The notes: a model not told the origin generated them from the letters alone. 64,000 nucleotides of DNA from Nitrobacteraceae bacterium AZCC 2146 (GCA_036924855.1 JBAGRP010000001.1:868001-932000); one strand, 5' to 3'. Shown: positions 54,772 through 63,111, counted from the stretch's first letter. Translations and numbers: made by a program.

Positions 54772-55080
54772 ATGGCCGTTCTGTTGCAAGGTGGACCTAC
54801 CCCGAACGGTTACGCCGCGAGGCGCACTTCGTTCATGCGAACGTTATCGTTTGCATTTAGGTTTTGACCCGATAACGGCGGTATCATGCCGGGCACAATT
54901 CATAGCTTCTTCGCGGCCATCGATCCTGTTTCGCCCCCGCCTGAGCAGCCCGCGAATCCTGCCTTCCGGCAAAATCGGCCTCACCGGAGTGCGACCTGGG
55001 CTGCTGAGGTGGAGGCGCCGGGTACTGCCCCCGGGTCTGCCCGCAGTCCGCTATGAGTTTCAGCGCCATCGTCTTGCGAC
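54772..55080 (-). ncRNA. ssrA: Transfer-messenger RNA, circularly permuted two-piece type
   Basis: Reading the minus strand, the acceptor piece comes first. It has a T-arm-like CGGGGGCAGTACCCGG and the 3' acceptor strand CGCCTCC followed by A and CC, ending near 55008; CCA is not fully encoded. After ~70 nt of spacer the second piece begins GGGGGCGAAACAGGATCGA at 54938, which pairs with the acceptor strand (seven pairs, one G-U). It carries the tag reading frame at 54854-54810, A-N-D-N-V-R-M-N-E-V-R-L-A-A then TAA. ANDN at the start and LAA at the end are hallmarks of alphaproteobacterial tags. The RNA rescues stalled ribosomes with SmpB. The 5' end is approximate, based on a TATATT box at 55087-55092. 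Confidence 0.9.
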
Positions 55081-55225
55081 CATGCAAATATAGGGGCGAT
55101 TGCGGGCAAAAGCTAGGTGTCCCCCGTTGATCCCCGGAACGCGCCGGTTGAATCATTTTTTAACCGGCCCTCGGTACGCTAACCTCAATCGCGGAACCGC
55201 GTAAATTGTACCGCGAGAAACAAAC

Positions 55226-55256
55226 GAACCCGCCGCCTCAACCCGGCGGGTTTTTG
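55226..55256 (+). terminator. Intrinsic terminator, plus strand
   Basis: AACCCGCCG pairs with CGGCGGGTT across an 8-nt loop and is followed by more T. No plus-strand gene just upstream is recognised, so it may shield the divergent region or end an unannotated small RNA from 55100-55220. Confidence 0.6.
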
Positions 55257-55330
55257 TTGAGGCAGGTGTTCTCGCCGCCGTCTGCGGATCGCGGCATCAA
55301 CCTGCCGCCGGCTACGGGGAGGATCGACGG

Positions 55331-55486
55331 ATGTCGCTATCGTCAGCAAAAAACTATGCACTTCGAGCCGCGCGATCGCAGGACGAGAAGGAAGCCATCG
55401 AGCTGCTGTCGAAGGCTATCCTGGAGCTTGCGACGTCCATCGAGGCCACCGACGCCAAACTAAAGCGAATGAACAAATCAGCCTAG
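55331..55486 (+). CDS. Small helical protein (51 residues)
   Basis: A strong ribosome site GGGGAGGA lies 7 nt before ATG 55331. The product is one long charged helix (KEAIELLSKAILELATSIEA, then TDAKLKRMNKSA). It has no Cys and no membrane segment. The family is unknown. Codon use and the ribosome site support it. Confidence 0.6.
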   Translation: MSLSSAKNYALRAARSQDEKEAIELLSKAILELATSIEATDAKLKRMNKSA

Positions 55487-55640
55487 GTGGATGGTTTCCA
55501 CCCGTGGCATCATCCCGGCGACAGGCGGAGAATCCCCGGCGACTCATGCCTGTGGGGTTTCTGCGTTTATCGTTGTGGTAGAACGTCGAGCAAACTAAGA
55601 GACGGGAAGCAACAGACGCACCATCGAAGCGAGCAAGTCA

Positions 55641-56189
55641 TTGGCCGACCAGATCGACGTGGGAACTCCGCCAGTCCACCTAAGTCGGGGCAGATCCTCC
55701 AGAGGGTTTGCGGTTGCCGCCGTTCTAGTCGTGATCGCGGGCGCCGCCGGTTTCGCCTGGCTTACTTTTGGCGATCGGATCTTGGAGATCCCATCCCTCG
55801 CGTCCACGCCTGGCTCGGCGGCGGCTCCCGTCGCAGCAAGCGACACCGGCCTTGTTGCCTCCTCTGACTTTCAGGCGTTTCAGCAGCAGACGTCCGAGAC
55901 CCTGCAGTCGGCCACGCAATTGCTGTCGGCTCAGCAGGCCGAACTGAGAAGGTTGTCCGACGAAGTATCGCGCCTGACCGCAAAAATCGATCTGCTGCAA
56001 AGCACCGTAGCTGTCGCATCGGTCAAGCCGCCGTCGCCCCCGCCGCTCGCATCCGCCAAGCCACCGTCACCTCCGCCCGTCCCCGCGGCCGCCACGGCGC
56101 CGCGGAAAAAGCCGGTCGTCCCCAAACCGGCCGGCGCCATATCGGTCGGCGGCGCACCGCTTCCAGCAGCGGGACAGCCTGGTCGGTAG
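55641..56189 (+). CDS. Membrane-anchored coiled-coil, proline-rich protein
   Basis: The 182-residue product starts at TTG 55641. A short cytoplasmic N-terminus is followed by one membrane helix (FAVAAVLVVIAGAAGFAWLTF, broken here at residues ~23-43), a Ser/Ala linker, a coiled coil (SATQLLSAQQAELRRLSDEV to KIDLLQS, ~88-123), and a Pro/Ala-rich tail with repeated KPPSPPP units. It looks like an inner-membrane protein reaching across the periplasm. No enzymatic motif is seen. Similar proteins are common in Bradyrhizobium, but their function is unknown to me. Confidence 0.65.
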   Translation: MADQIDVGTPPVHLSRGRSSRGFAVAAVLVVIAGAAGFAWLTFGDRILEIPSLASTPGSAAAPVAASDTGLVASSDFQAFQQQTSETLQSATQLLSAQQAELRRLSDEVSRLTAKIDLLQSTVAVASVKPPSPPPLASAKPPSPPPVPAAATAPRKKPVVPKPAGAISVGGAPLPAAGQPGR

Positions 56190-56377
56190 TTTGCCCGCCG
56201 GACATGCCGGCAACGCCGCGCGCGCTCAGAGCTGGGGGTGTCCGAGGCGGGTGGATCTATGAATGATCGCATTCCGGAAGGGCCTGATGCCGCGGGCATG
56301 ATGCAACATACGCCACACCACTGCGTTGAACGCACTCAGGTTGATGCTCGATCCCGATAATCAGAATCGAGGACAGC

Positions 56378-56548
56378 GTGCATGCAGGATCTCGTTTCTT
56401 CGGAGGTGCTGTGCTGGTGATTGCGGGTCTGGCGCTCGCCTGCTGCAGCGCCAGCCGCGTGGCGGGCACGGTGGCGGACATGCCCGAATGGGCTGGCGGA
56501 CTGCCAGAAGGCGTGCCGCCGAGGCCTGGCACGGTTGAATACCGTTGA
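56378..56548 (+). CDS. Small lipoprotein-like protein (56 residues)
   Basis: GTG 56378 is preceded by GAGGACA. The product has a hydrophobic leader ending LALAC with a second Cys (lipobox-like), then a short tail ADMPEWAGGLPEGVPPRPGT, ending EYR. The WAGGLP...PPRPGT tail recalls small Bradyrhizobium lipoproteins from memory. The mature chain would be only ~35 residues. Confidence 0.55.
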   Translation: MHAGSRFFGGAVLVIAGLALACCSASRVAGTVADMPEWAGGLPEGVPPRPGTVEYR

Positions 56549-56591
56549 CAAGCGAGCATGGCGATACAGGCGCAGCGAGGTACAGCAATGA

Positions 56592-56819
56592 CGATTTGTC
56601 ACCAGCAATTCGAATCGAGGCCCGACGTTCCGGGTCAGAATGTTAGGCGCGCTGGCTCAGTCACCAGCACAACACTAGTGACACTGGACCAAGCGGTGAC
56701 GCCGAAAATCTCTACCGTGCAGCGGTTGTCATCGCTGTCACCACTGTCACTACTTAAATTTCCTACGTTACTAATACGCGCATATAGGGGTTTAGAAGGT
56801 CGATTTGTCACCGGTGACA
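56592..56819 (+). repeat. TGTCAC repeat cluster with 9-bp tandem units and a 14-bp palindrome
   Basis: TGTCA occurs at 56727, 56736 and 56745, forming three 9-bp tandem units of the type YTGTCAYCR. A perfect 14-bp palindrome TGTCACCGGTGACA lies at 56806-56819, and CGATTTGTCACC is present at 56592 and 56801. These stand at the left side of the phage-like genes. They could be iterons or operators, or the decayed end of a phage replication gene. A 116-codon plus-strand frame over the region (56558-56908) is not supported by any motif. Confidence 0.5.
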
Positions 56820-56904
56820 GCGGTGACGGAAAAATCTCCCCGTTTGCGCCAGTTCGTCGGACTGTCGCAAACGCACTGTCGCAACTGTCGCGGCGAGGTG
56901 CGGC

Positions 56905-57153
56905 ATGAGCCCTAACAGCACACGCCGCGAGGCCCGTCCCAGGCCGATATTTGCGGCGGACGTCCGGCGCCTTGGTGGCGTGGTGACCGTGCACGCCAGC
57001 GCCGACCGGGTCGACGGCTCGCCGCGTTTCATTGTGGGTCACACCTCACGCGGCGGCGACTGCTGCTGGCGATCCCTGCCGATGGTCGATGAGGACCACG
57101 CCGCAGCTGCTGCGCGCATCTTGGCCGAGTTCGTCGGTGGATCTGTCCGATGA
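56905..57153 (+). CDS. Hypothetical protein in prophage fragment (82 residues)
   Basis: The basic N-terminus (SPNSTRREARPRPIFAADV) is followed by a compact strand/helix part (VTVHASADRVDGSPRFIVGH, GGDCCWRSLPMVDEDHAAAA). ATG 56905 overlaps a possible upstream stop. It has a Cys pair. No family is recognised. It begins the run of phage-type genes; 57154-57374 after it holds no supported gene. Confidence 0.45.
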   Translation: MSPNSTRREARPRPIFAADVRRLGGVVTVHASADRVDGSPRFIVGHTSRGGDCCWRSLPMVDEDHAAAAARILAEFVGGSVR

Positions 57154-57374
57154 AGGTGGGGTGGATGTCGTTCTCAACTGCTCAGGGCTACGGACCGCTT
57201 GGATACCGCACCCATCATAATCGCCCTCAAAAAAGGTTCCTGATGCATGGGCAGCGGTTGCATCGAGCTCCGCCCCTGGGGAGGGGTGGTCTTCGTCTTG
57301 GATTAAAAGGGTTCCTAGACCGCATGGGTTCAAAACTTCGCAAAAAACCAAAATTAGATTTCGGAATTTGAAAT

Positions 57375-57767
57375 ATGGCTAAAGGACGCAGACCAAAGCC
57401 TCCGCACCTACGCCTTATCGATGGCACGCATCGCCCTACCCGGCACGGTAGCGCTGCCGAGACGAGCGCGAGCGCCGAAAAAGCCGCAAACGCCTTCGGA
57501 CCGCTGGCCATGCCAAAGCATCTGCGTGGCGAGGCGCGGGTCGCTTGGAAGAAATACATCACGCCGGCCCATTGGCTTGACGCAAGCCTTGAACCATCGG
57601 CCATAGCATTCTGCGAGCTGTGGCAGGAGATGCGTCTCGCACCCGCTCGATTCCAAGCGTCAAGGCATACACAGCTTCGCGGGTACATGGCCGATCTTGG
57701 TCTTACGGATCCGCGGAAACGAAAGGTTGAAACCCGCGAAGCGAAGGACGAGCACTTCGATGAGTGA
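57375..57767 (+). CDS. Phage terminase small subunit, P27-like
   Basis: This DNA-recognition subunit of phage packaging has 130 residues. The start KGRRPKPPHLRLIDGTHRP is the family signature, followed by a helical domain (LRGEARVAWKKYITPAHWLD) and SAIAFCELWQEM. The C-terminus is charged. No terminase large subunit follows, so this is a fragment of a prophage packaging module. ATG 57375 is the natural start. Confidence 0.8.
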   Translation: MAKGRRPKPPHLRLIDGTHRPTRHGSAAETSASAEKAANAFGPLAMPKHLRGEARVAWKKYITPAHWLDASLEPSAIAFCELWQEMRLAPARFQASRHTQLRGYMADLGLTDPRKRKVETREAKDEHFDE

Positions 57768-58134
57768 CGGCCCCCCACCATCATCCCATAAGGCGCCGGC
57801 CGGTATCGATGCGGTGGCGATCGTGGCTATTGACCTTCAGCGCCTGTCGGAAAGCTCGCTTCCGCCGGAGACCAGGGCTGCATTCCGCCGAGCGCTGCGT
57901 GCGCTTTATCAGCAGTCCGCCGGCCGCCACCCGACGAACGATCGCAAGCTGCTTCGGGACGCAGAAGAGCTACTCGCCATGGGACTGGCGAAATCTGAGA
58001 ACGATGCGCTCGCCAGAGTGGCGGCCACGATCGCGACCGACTTTCAATCTTTGAAAACAACGATCGAACGCCTCCGACGAAAGCGCCGGAAATCTTCCCT
58101 CGAAATCATTAAAGTGGGAAAAATCCGGGCCTAG
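57760..58134 (+). CDS. Hypothetical prophage protein (124 residues)
   Basis: It starts at ATG 57760 overlapping the terminase stop, so is translationally coupled. It is mostly helical with a very basic C-terminus (ERLRRKRRKSSLEIIKVGKI). Pro/Ser-rich first 15 residues precede helices AVAIVAIDLQRLSESSLP and AFRRALRALYQQSAG. It might bind nucleic acid. No family is recognised. Confidence 0.55.
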   Translation: MSDGPPPSSHKAPAGIDAVAIVAIDLQRLSESSLPPETRAAFRRALRALYQQSAGRHPTNDRKLLRDAEELLAMGLAKSENDALARVAATIATDFQSLKTTIERLRRKRRKSSLEIIKVGKIRA

Positions 58135-58167
58135 TGTCTGCTTCGTTAAACAACGAAGGGACTGCGC

Positions 58168-58779
58168 ATGGCGTTCGCCGCGAAAAAGCCGACCGAGACA
58201 GAATTCATCGTACCCTCGCTTGCGGAAGCATCTCCGGCTTATGCCGAGTTGGTGGCGCGCAAGACGAATTTGCTTGCCTCGCTGCAAGACGCGGAAACGC
58301 AACTCCGGCGAGATGAAGTTGCCTTCCGTGCGCGTCCCTCGCAGATGTCCGAAAAGGTCGCCGTATTGGTTGGGGACGTTGCTCCGGGTGGATCCGCATA
58401 TCCGACTGCCGCTCTAATTCGAGAGCAGCAGGTTATGATCGCAGCTATCAAACAGGCGAAATCAGTGATCGAGACGCGCCTCAGTGCAGAACGGGGCAAA
58501 GCCTCGTTGGCAGTCTGTGACCAGGTCCGTGGCGAGCACAGGCGCCTGGTCCGCGACATGTGCGCCAAGCTGATGGATCTACGCGAGTCCATGCTGGCCT
58601 ATCAGACACTCGCTGACGCGCTCAACGACAAGGATATCGCGTGGAGCCCACTCTCGCCATCGCAGTTGCTTGCGCTCGGACACCCCCTCGACTCGCAATC
58701 GAGATTGGCGATGTATCTGCGCGACAAGGCAAAGGACGGCTTTCTTGATCTGAAAGAAATTCCGGCGAAATTCCGCTGA
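58168..58779 (+). CDS. Hypothetical coiled-coil prophage protein (203 residues)
   Basis: Predicted helical through most of its length: VARKTNLLASLQDAETQLRR (~30-49), IREQQVMIAAIKQAKSVIET (~86-105) and VRDMCAKLMDLRESMLAYQT (~128-147). A possible structural or scaffold-like protein, but no family is recognised. Ribosome site AAGGGACT lies before ATG 58168. Confidence 0.55.
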   Translation: MAFAAKKPTETEFIVPSLAEASPAYAELVARKTNLLASLQDAETQLRRDEVAFRARPSQMSEKVAVLVGDVAPGGSAYPTAALIREQQVMIAAIKQAKSVIETRLSAERGKASLAVCDQVRGEHRRLVRDMCAKLMDLRESMLAYQTLADALNDKDIAWSPLSPSQLLALGHPLDSQSRLAMYLRDKAKDGFLDLKEIPAKFR

Positions 58780-58790
58780 AGGGAACCATC

Positions 58791-59090
58791 ATGAACTACG
58801 CAAAGAAAATCATTGTTCGCGCCGAGGAACGCGTCTGCATCATTCGGACCCGCGATGGGCGAGAGAGTGTGCACCGAGGAGCTGAAGTGCCCTCGGTGAC
58901 TGCTGTGCTGCTGTTTTACAAGCGGAGAAAGCTCCGCGAAGCTCAAGAGCGCAATCGCAGTCCGCAGGATCGAAAGCAGCACATGGCGCGCGACTTGCGC
59001 GATCGATTGGGGAAGCGCGGGGCCGCGAATTTTTCGATCGACCCCACTCCCGTTCATTGGTGGGAAAAAGGCGGCGCGGTGCGGATGTAG
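58791..59090 (+). CDS. Hypothetical basic prophage protein (99 residues)
   Basis: The product starts 11 nt after the previous gene. The first ~45 residues form strands (KKIIVRAEERVCIIRTRDGR, VPSVTAVLLFY), and the rest is very basic and helical (KRRKLREAQERNRSPQDRKQ). It ends PVHWWEKGGAVRM. The family is unknown. Confidence 0.5.
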   Translation: MNYAKKIIVRAEERVCIIRTRDGRESVHRGAEVPSVTAVLLFYKRRKLREAQERNRSPQDRKQHMARDLRDRLGKRGAANFSIDPTPVHWWEKGGAVRM

Positions 59091-59302
59091 GACAGAGCGC
59101 CGGCAGCGGGCGCATCTATCACGTCGACTGACGTTCAGAAATTCGCGATCACGGATGTACTGGCGCGAAAAGAAACGGCCCTGCCCTCAGGGCTGGGGGG
59201 GACGAGGACAGGGCAAGTTTGCAAGGCCAGTGCGCTTTTATAGTTGTGCGCTGGCCCGTTGAGGATGCTTCCGAGATTCGGGCGACTTAAAGGCTGACAA
59301 AA

Positions 59303-59407
59303 ATGAATCTTCGAACCGTCATCGACAACAGCGATAGGCCGGTATCTCCGGACCAGACCGTGACGCGAGCAGCACCACCGACAACCAATCATGAGGACAG
59401 CAAATGA
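59303..59407 (+). CDS. Possible small protein (34 residues)
   Basis: MNLRTVIDNSDRPVSPDQT followed by VTRAAPPTTNHEDSK. The stop overlaps the next start by ATGA. The weak ribosome context makes it tentative. The upstream gap 59091-59302 holds a GC-rich inverted repeat near 59181-59215 but nothing else seen. Confidence 0.35.
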   Translation: MNLRTVIDNSDRPVSPDQTVTRAAPPTTNHEDSK

Positions 59408-59541
59408 CCGAACAGACGAAGGAAGCGCCGAAGGCGGCAGCCCAGGCTGAACAGCAATCGCAACAGCCCGCGACCGCGCCGACGAACGACGATGACACCA
59501 TGGGCTTCAGCGGCTGCGGCTTCGGCGCAGTCTGCGAATAG
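59404..59541 (+). CDS. Small acidic protein with Gly/Cys-rich C-terminus (45 residues)
   Basis: GAGGACAG precedes ATG 59404. The first 31 residues are Ala/Gln/Glu-rich and disordered (TEQTKEAPKAAAQAEQQSQQ). The ending is DDDTMGFSGCGFGAVCE, which is Gly-rich with two Cys. It lies 16 nt before the tail-fibre-like gene. The layout of hydrophilic leader plus short Gly/Cys core also resembles ribosomal peptide precursors, but no maturation enzyme is nearby. Function is unknown. Confidence 0.5.
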   Translation: MTEQTKEAPKAAAQAEQQSQQPATAPTNDDDTMGFSGCGFGAVCE

Positions 59542-59557
59542 ATAGGAAACGAATATC

Positions 59558-60693
59558 ATGTCGCATAAAGTTCCACTCGTCCGCGTTCTCACCGCAGCGA
59601 CCGGAAACTCCACCCCGATCACGCTCGGCGCGGTCTATTCCCAACTCTTCATGCTGCCGTCGGAAGCCGGCGCGATGGACGGCCGGACCTACACGTACAA
59701 TATTGTGGACGGCAACAATTGGGAGATCGGCCGCGGCGTCTACACGGCGTCGGGGACCACGCTGGCACGCACAACGATCTTGGCGTCGCGCATCTCCGGC
59801 ACGCTCGGCACCAGCCGGATTCCTCTCTCCGGTACGGCGCAGGTCCGCTTCATCGAGTCGGCAGATGACATGGACGGTGTGCGCGGTACTCGTGCGGTCA
59901 CCGGCACCACGGACACGCTGAACAACAGCGATCTCGGTTATGTAGTCACCTATAGCAATGCGAGCGCGATTGCGGTGTCGCTGGCTCAGGCGTCGGTCTC
60001 GAACCTGTTCATGGACGGTTGGGCAGTCTTCGTGAAGAACAAGGGCGCTGGCGCTGTCACTATCACGCCCTCCACCTCGACGATCGACACTGCTGCAACG
60101 CTGGTACTGGCGCAGAATCAGGGCGCGCTCATCTGGTCGGACGGCACCAATTACCAGTCATTTAAGTTCCGAGGTGATCTGGGCACGGCGGCGGTGCGTG
60201 CTGATACGGACTTTGTGCGTACTGATACCGCGCAGTCGTTCAACTCGACCCAACAGGCGCAGGCGCGTAGCAATGCATACGCCGCGCCGTTCGACGCGAT
60301 GGCCTACAGCGGCATGCAGGTGAATGGCCATCACGGGATCAGCCAGCAGAACGGAAGTACGGCAGTTTCTCTGCCCACCGGCTCGCAAAATATTTACATC
60401 ACTGATAACTGGCAGGTGCAGAAAACTGGCACTAGTGCATGGTCTGCGCAGCGAGTAGCGAGCGGCATTGCCGGTATTCCGTTTGCCCTGCAAGCAACTG
60501 TCACAACAGCTCAAGCCAGCATCGGCAGTGATCTAGGTCTGTTTTCGACCTTCATTGAAGGTTCGCGGTTAGCCCGCGCCATGTGGGGAACGGCTTCTGC
60601 AAAGCCCGTCACCGTAGCCTTTTGGTTCAAAGCCGCAGTGACTGGTACGTATTCGGTCTATGCTTATAATTCGACAGCGGCGGCAAATCAAAA
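59558..60693 (+). pseudogene. Phage tail-fibre-like protein, 5' part, interrupted by IS66
   Basis: The first 378 residues of a phage structural protein. It opens SHKVPLVRVLTAATGNSTPI, continues with Gly/Thr-rich beta strands, and near residue 75-110 has a DMDGVRGTRAVTGTTDTL stretch typical of phage tail or receptor-binding proteins. The frame reaches AANQ at the AATCAAAA duplication. IS66 then adds a stop at once. The gene continues in frame at 63592. AGGAAACG lies upstream of ATG 59558. Confidence 0.75.
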
Positions 60694-60742
60694 GTAACCA
60701 TGCGCTGTAGGCCGCAAGCGCGCTGATCTATCCGGTTAGCGG

Positions 60743-61036
60743 TTAGATCTCGTCGGGCTCTTCGGTCTTCGGCTTCATCATCGCGGCGAGCGCTTGGCGG
60801 CGTTTTTCGATGATGCTGGGGGTGTCCTTGTGGATTGCGATCAGCTCTTTGAGGTTCTCGATCCCGTCATCGGTGAACGCCATCACCCCGTCTTCACCGA
60901 CGCCGACGACCCATAGCTGGCCATCCTCGGTGTCCATTTCTTCGGCGACCTCGAACAGCCATTCCTCGTCTTCACCGAACATCTCAGCGACATGGCTGAG
61001 AGTGAACACGTGGCTGACTTTGTTGACGTGCCCCAT
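60743..61036 (-). CDS. IS66 passenger gene, hypothetical acidic protein
   Basis: The product has 97 residues and starts at ATG 61036, overlapping the tnpC stop (TGATG). It opens GHVNKVSHVFTLSHVAEMFG, then a strongly acidic stretch (EDEEWLFEVAEEMDTEDG) and GVGEDGVMAFTDDGIENLKE. It is not a transposase. Similar short genes occur after tnpC in some IS66 elements of Rhizobiales. It could aid or regulate transposition; the function is not known. Confidence 0.7.
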   Translation of the reverse strand: MGHVNKVSHVFTLSHVAEMFGEDEEWLFEVAEEMDTEDGQLWVVGVGEDGVMAFTDDGIENLKELIAIHKDTPSIIEKRRQALAAMMKPKTEEPDEI

Positions 61037-62691
61037 CAAGCCGCCTGCGCCGCAAGGCCTTGCTGTTGCGCAGTCTTCCAGTTCCAGGGCAGCAGCTCAT
61101 CGAGCCTGTGGGCGGGGTGGGTGGCGATGCGAGCGAGTACATCGGCGAGCCAGGCCTGAGGGTCGACGTCGTTCATCTTGGCAGAGACGATGAGGCTATA
61201 CATGGCGGCGGCTCGGCGCCCTCCGCGGTCGGACCCACAGAATAACCACGACTTTCTGCCCAATGCGATGCCGCGCAGCGCTCTTTCGGCGGCATTGTTC
61301 GAGAGGCAGACGCGGCCATCGTCGAGGAAGCGTGTGAAGGAGGCCCAGCGCTTGAACATGTAGTTCATGGCCTTGGCCAGATCGTGACCGCGGGAGAGCT
61401 TGGCGCATTGCTCGCGCATATAGGCTTCCAGATCGGCGACGAGCGGCGCGCTCTGCGCCTGGCGAACAACCTTTCGTTGGTCGGCGTTTTGGCCTTTGAT
61501 GGAGCGCTCGATCTCGAACAGAGCGTCGATGCGGCGCACGATCTCCATGGCGACGGGCGAGATGACGATCTCCTTCTTTCCGGCCGCTTTGCGCCGCGCG
61601 TTCTCCTCAAGATCCGCCATGGCGAAGAACGGGCGCCGGGCATGGACCCAACAGGCCGCTTCCCTGATAAGCCCAGGACTTCGCTCGGGCTCGTAGAGCT
61701 TGATGTATCCGCCGAAGGCGTCGGCCTGGAGGATCCCGGTGTATTTGGCCAGATGCGCCTGCGGATGCTCACCACTTCGATCGCGCGAGTAATAAAACAT
61801 CGCCGCCGGCGGATCTGAGCCGCCGAAGGGGCGGTCGTCCTTCACATAGACCCAGCATCGAGCGACATCGCACTTGCCCAAGGCGAGCACGGGCACGGTG
61901 GTGTCGTCGCCATGGAGGCGTTCGGCTGCCATGACGTGGGCTTCCAAGAGCCGCGACAGCGGCTCTAACACCGTGCAGCACGCCCCTACGGCGTCGGCCA
62001 TGGTCGAGAGGCTGATCGGCACGCCTTCAAGGGCATAGCGCTCGGCCTGACGGTTCAACGGCTGATGCTGGCCGAACTTCTCGTACAGAACCATCGCGAG
62101 CAGGCTCGGTCCCGCCCAGCCCCGCGCAATCACATGGAACGGCGCCGGCGCTTGGCTGATTTTCTCGCAATCCCGGCAGGTGAACTTTTCGCGCACCGTC
62201 TCGACCACTTTCCACTGGCGCGGCACCGATTCCAGCGTCCGGGTCACGTCTTCGCCGAGCTTGCGCAAGCGATTGCCGCCGCAGCATTCACACGCCGTTG
62301 GCGGATCGATCACCACGCGCTGGCGGGGAAGATGATCGGGGAACGTATTGCGTTCGGGGCGCGTGCGCGTAAATCCGCGTACAATTGTCGTCCTGGCGAC
62401 GGCTCTCTCGGCCGCAAGCTCGTCTTCGGTGGCGTTGGCTTCCAGCTCTTCGAACGTCAGCGCCAACTGGTCGATCAGCCGAGACGAACGCTCTGACCGC
62501 TGTCCGTAGATCTGGCGCTCGAGCTTGGCGATCCGTAATTTTTGCTGGGCAATCAGCGCGCTGTCTTCCGATGCCTTCGCATGGGCGACCGCGAGCTCCG
62601 CCGCAATATCCAGCGTCTTCGCGCGCTCGGTCGCCAACGCCTCTTTCAGAGCGGCTATGTCGTCGGGAGGGGCGTCGGGAGCCGTGTCCAT
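61036..62691 (-). CDS. tnpC: IS66-family transposase TnpC
   Basis: The 551-residue DDE transposase has an N-terminal leucine-zipper region (LKEALATERAKTLDIAAELA), then the basic segment YGQRSERSSRLIDQLALTFE. A zinc-ribbon has CECCGGNRLRKLG and CRDCEKI (~137-183). The catalytic core includes HGDDTTVPVL (~260), DAFGGYIKLYEP (~325) and the C-terminal Glu region SNNAAERALRGIALGRK (~470). It is full length and undisrupted. Confidence 0.92.
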   Translation of the reverse strand: MDTAPDAPPDDIAALKEALATERAKTLDIAAELAVAHAKASEDSALIAQQKLRIAKLERQIYGQRSERSSRLIDQLALTFEELEANATEDELAAERAVARTTIVRGFTRTRPERNTFPDHLPRQRVVIDPPTACECCGGNRLRKLGEDVTRTLESVPRQWKVVETVREKFTCRDCEKISQAPAPFHVIARGWAGPSLLAMVLYEKFGQHQPLNRQAERYALEGVPISLSTMADAVGACCTVLEPLSRLLEAHVMAAERLHGDDTTVPVLALGKCDVARCWVYVKDDRPFGGSDPPAAMFYYSRDRSGEHPQAHLAKYTGILQADAFGGYIKLYEPERSPGLIREAACWVHARRPFFAMADLEENARRKAAGKKEIVISPVAMEIVRRIDALFEIERSIKGQNADQRKVVRQAQSAPLVADLEAYMREQCAKLSRGHDLAKAMNYMFKRWASFTRFLDDGRVCLSNNAAERALRGIALGRKSWLFCGSDRGGRRAAAMYSLIVSAKMNDVDPQAWLADVLARIATHPAHRLDELLPWNWKTAQQQGLAAQAA

Positions 62692-62763
62692 GCAAACGAG
62701 AGAATCATAAATTCAGTGATTTGTGACGCCCTAAAATCCACGTGATCCAATATTTTATTTGGC

Positions 62764-63111
62764 TCAGCCGGCGCTCTGCGGTCGCCATGTTAGTTGCGGA
62801 TTTCTCCAGTCGATCCCTTCCAGCATATAAGCCATCTGGGCCGCTGAGACCGACACCGCACCAGCGGATGCTGAGGGCCAGATGAACTTGCCGCGGTCCA
62901 GGCGTTTGGCATAGAGCGACATGCCTAACCCGTCATGCCATAAAATCTTGACCAGATCGCCGCGGCGACCCCGGAAGATATAGAGATCGCCGGCATGAGG
63001 ATCGCGCTTCAAGCCCTCCTGAACCGTCAGGGCCAGACTTTGCATGCCGCGGCGCATGTCGGTGTGGCCGGTGGCGATCCAGACCCTGACGCCGCTCGGG
63101 ATCGGGATCAT
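62764..63111 (-). CDS. tnpB: IS66 accessory protein TnpB
   Basis: The 115-residue IS66 Orf2-like protein. It has the family start MIPIPSGVRVWIATGHTDMR, the stretch LYIFRGRRGDLVKILWHDG and RLDRGKFIWP. TnpB is required for IS66 transposition though its role is not understood. The start overlaps the tnpA stop by ATGA. A gap of 72 nt separates it from tnpC. Confidence 0.93.
   Translation of the reverse strand: MIPIPSGVRVWIATGHTDMRRGMQSLALTVQEGLKRDPHAGDLYIFRGRRGDLVKILWHDGLGMSLYAKRLDRGKFIWPSASAGAVSVSAAQMAYMLEGIDWRNPQLTWRPQSAG

Noticed and set aside
56259..56360. 33-codon frame before the small lipoprotein gene
   Set aside because: It has no clear ribosome site and is compositionally nondescript; too weak to list as a gene.
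54700..56905. Prophage attachment at the tmRNA gene
   Set aside because: tmRNA is a common target for phage integration, but no integrase and no duplicated tmRNA 3' segment was found in the window. The phage-type genes begin over 1.5 kb away.
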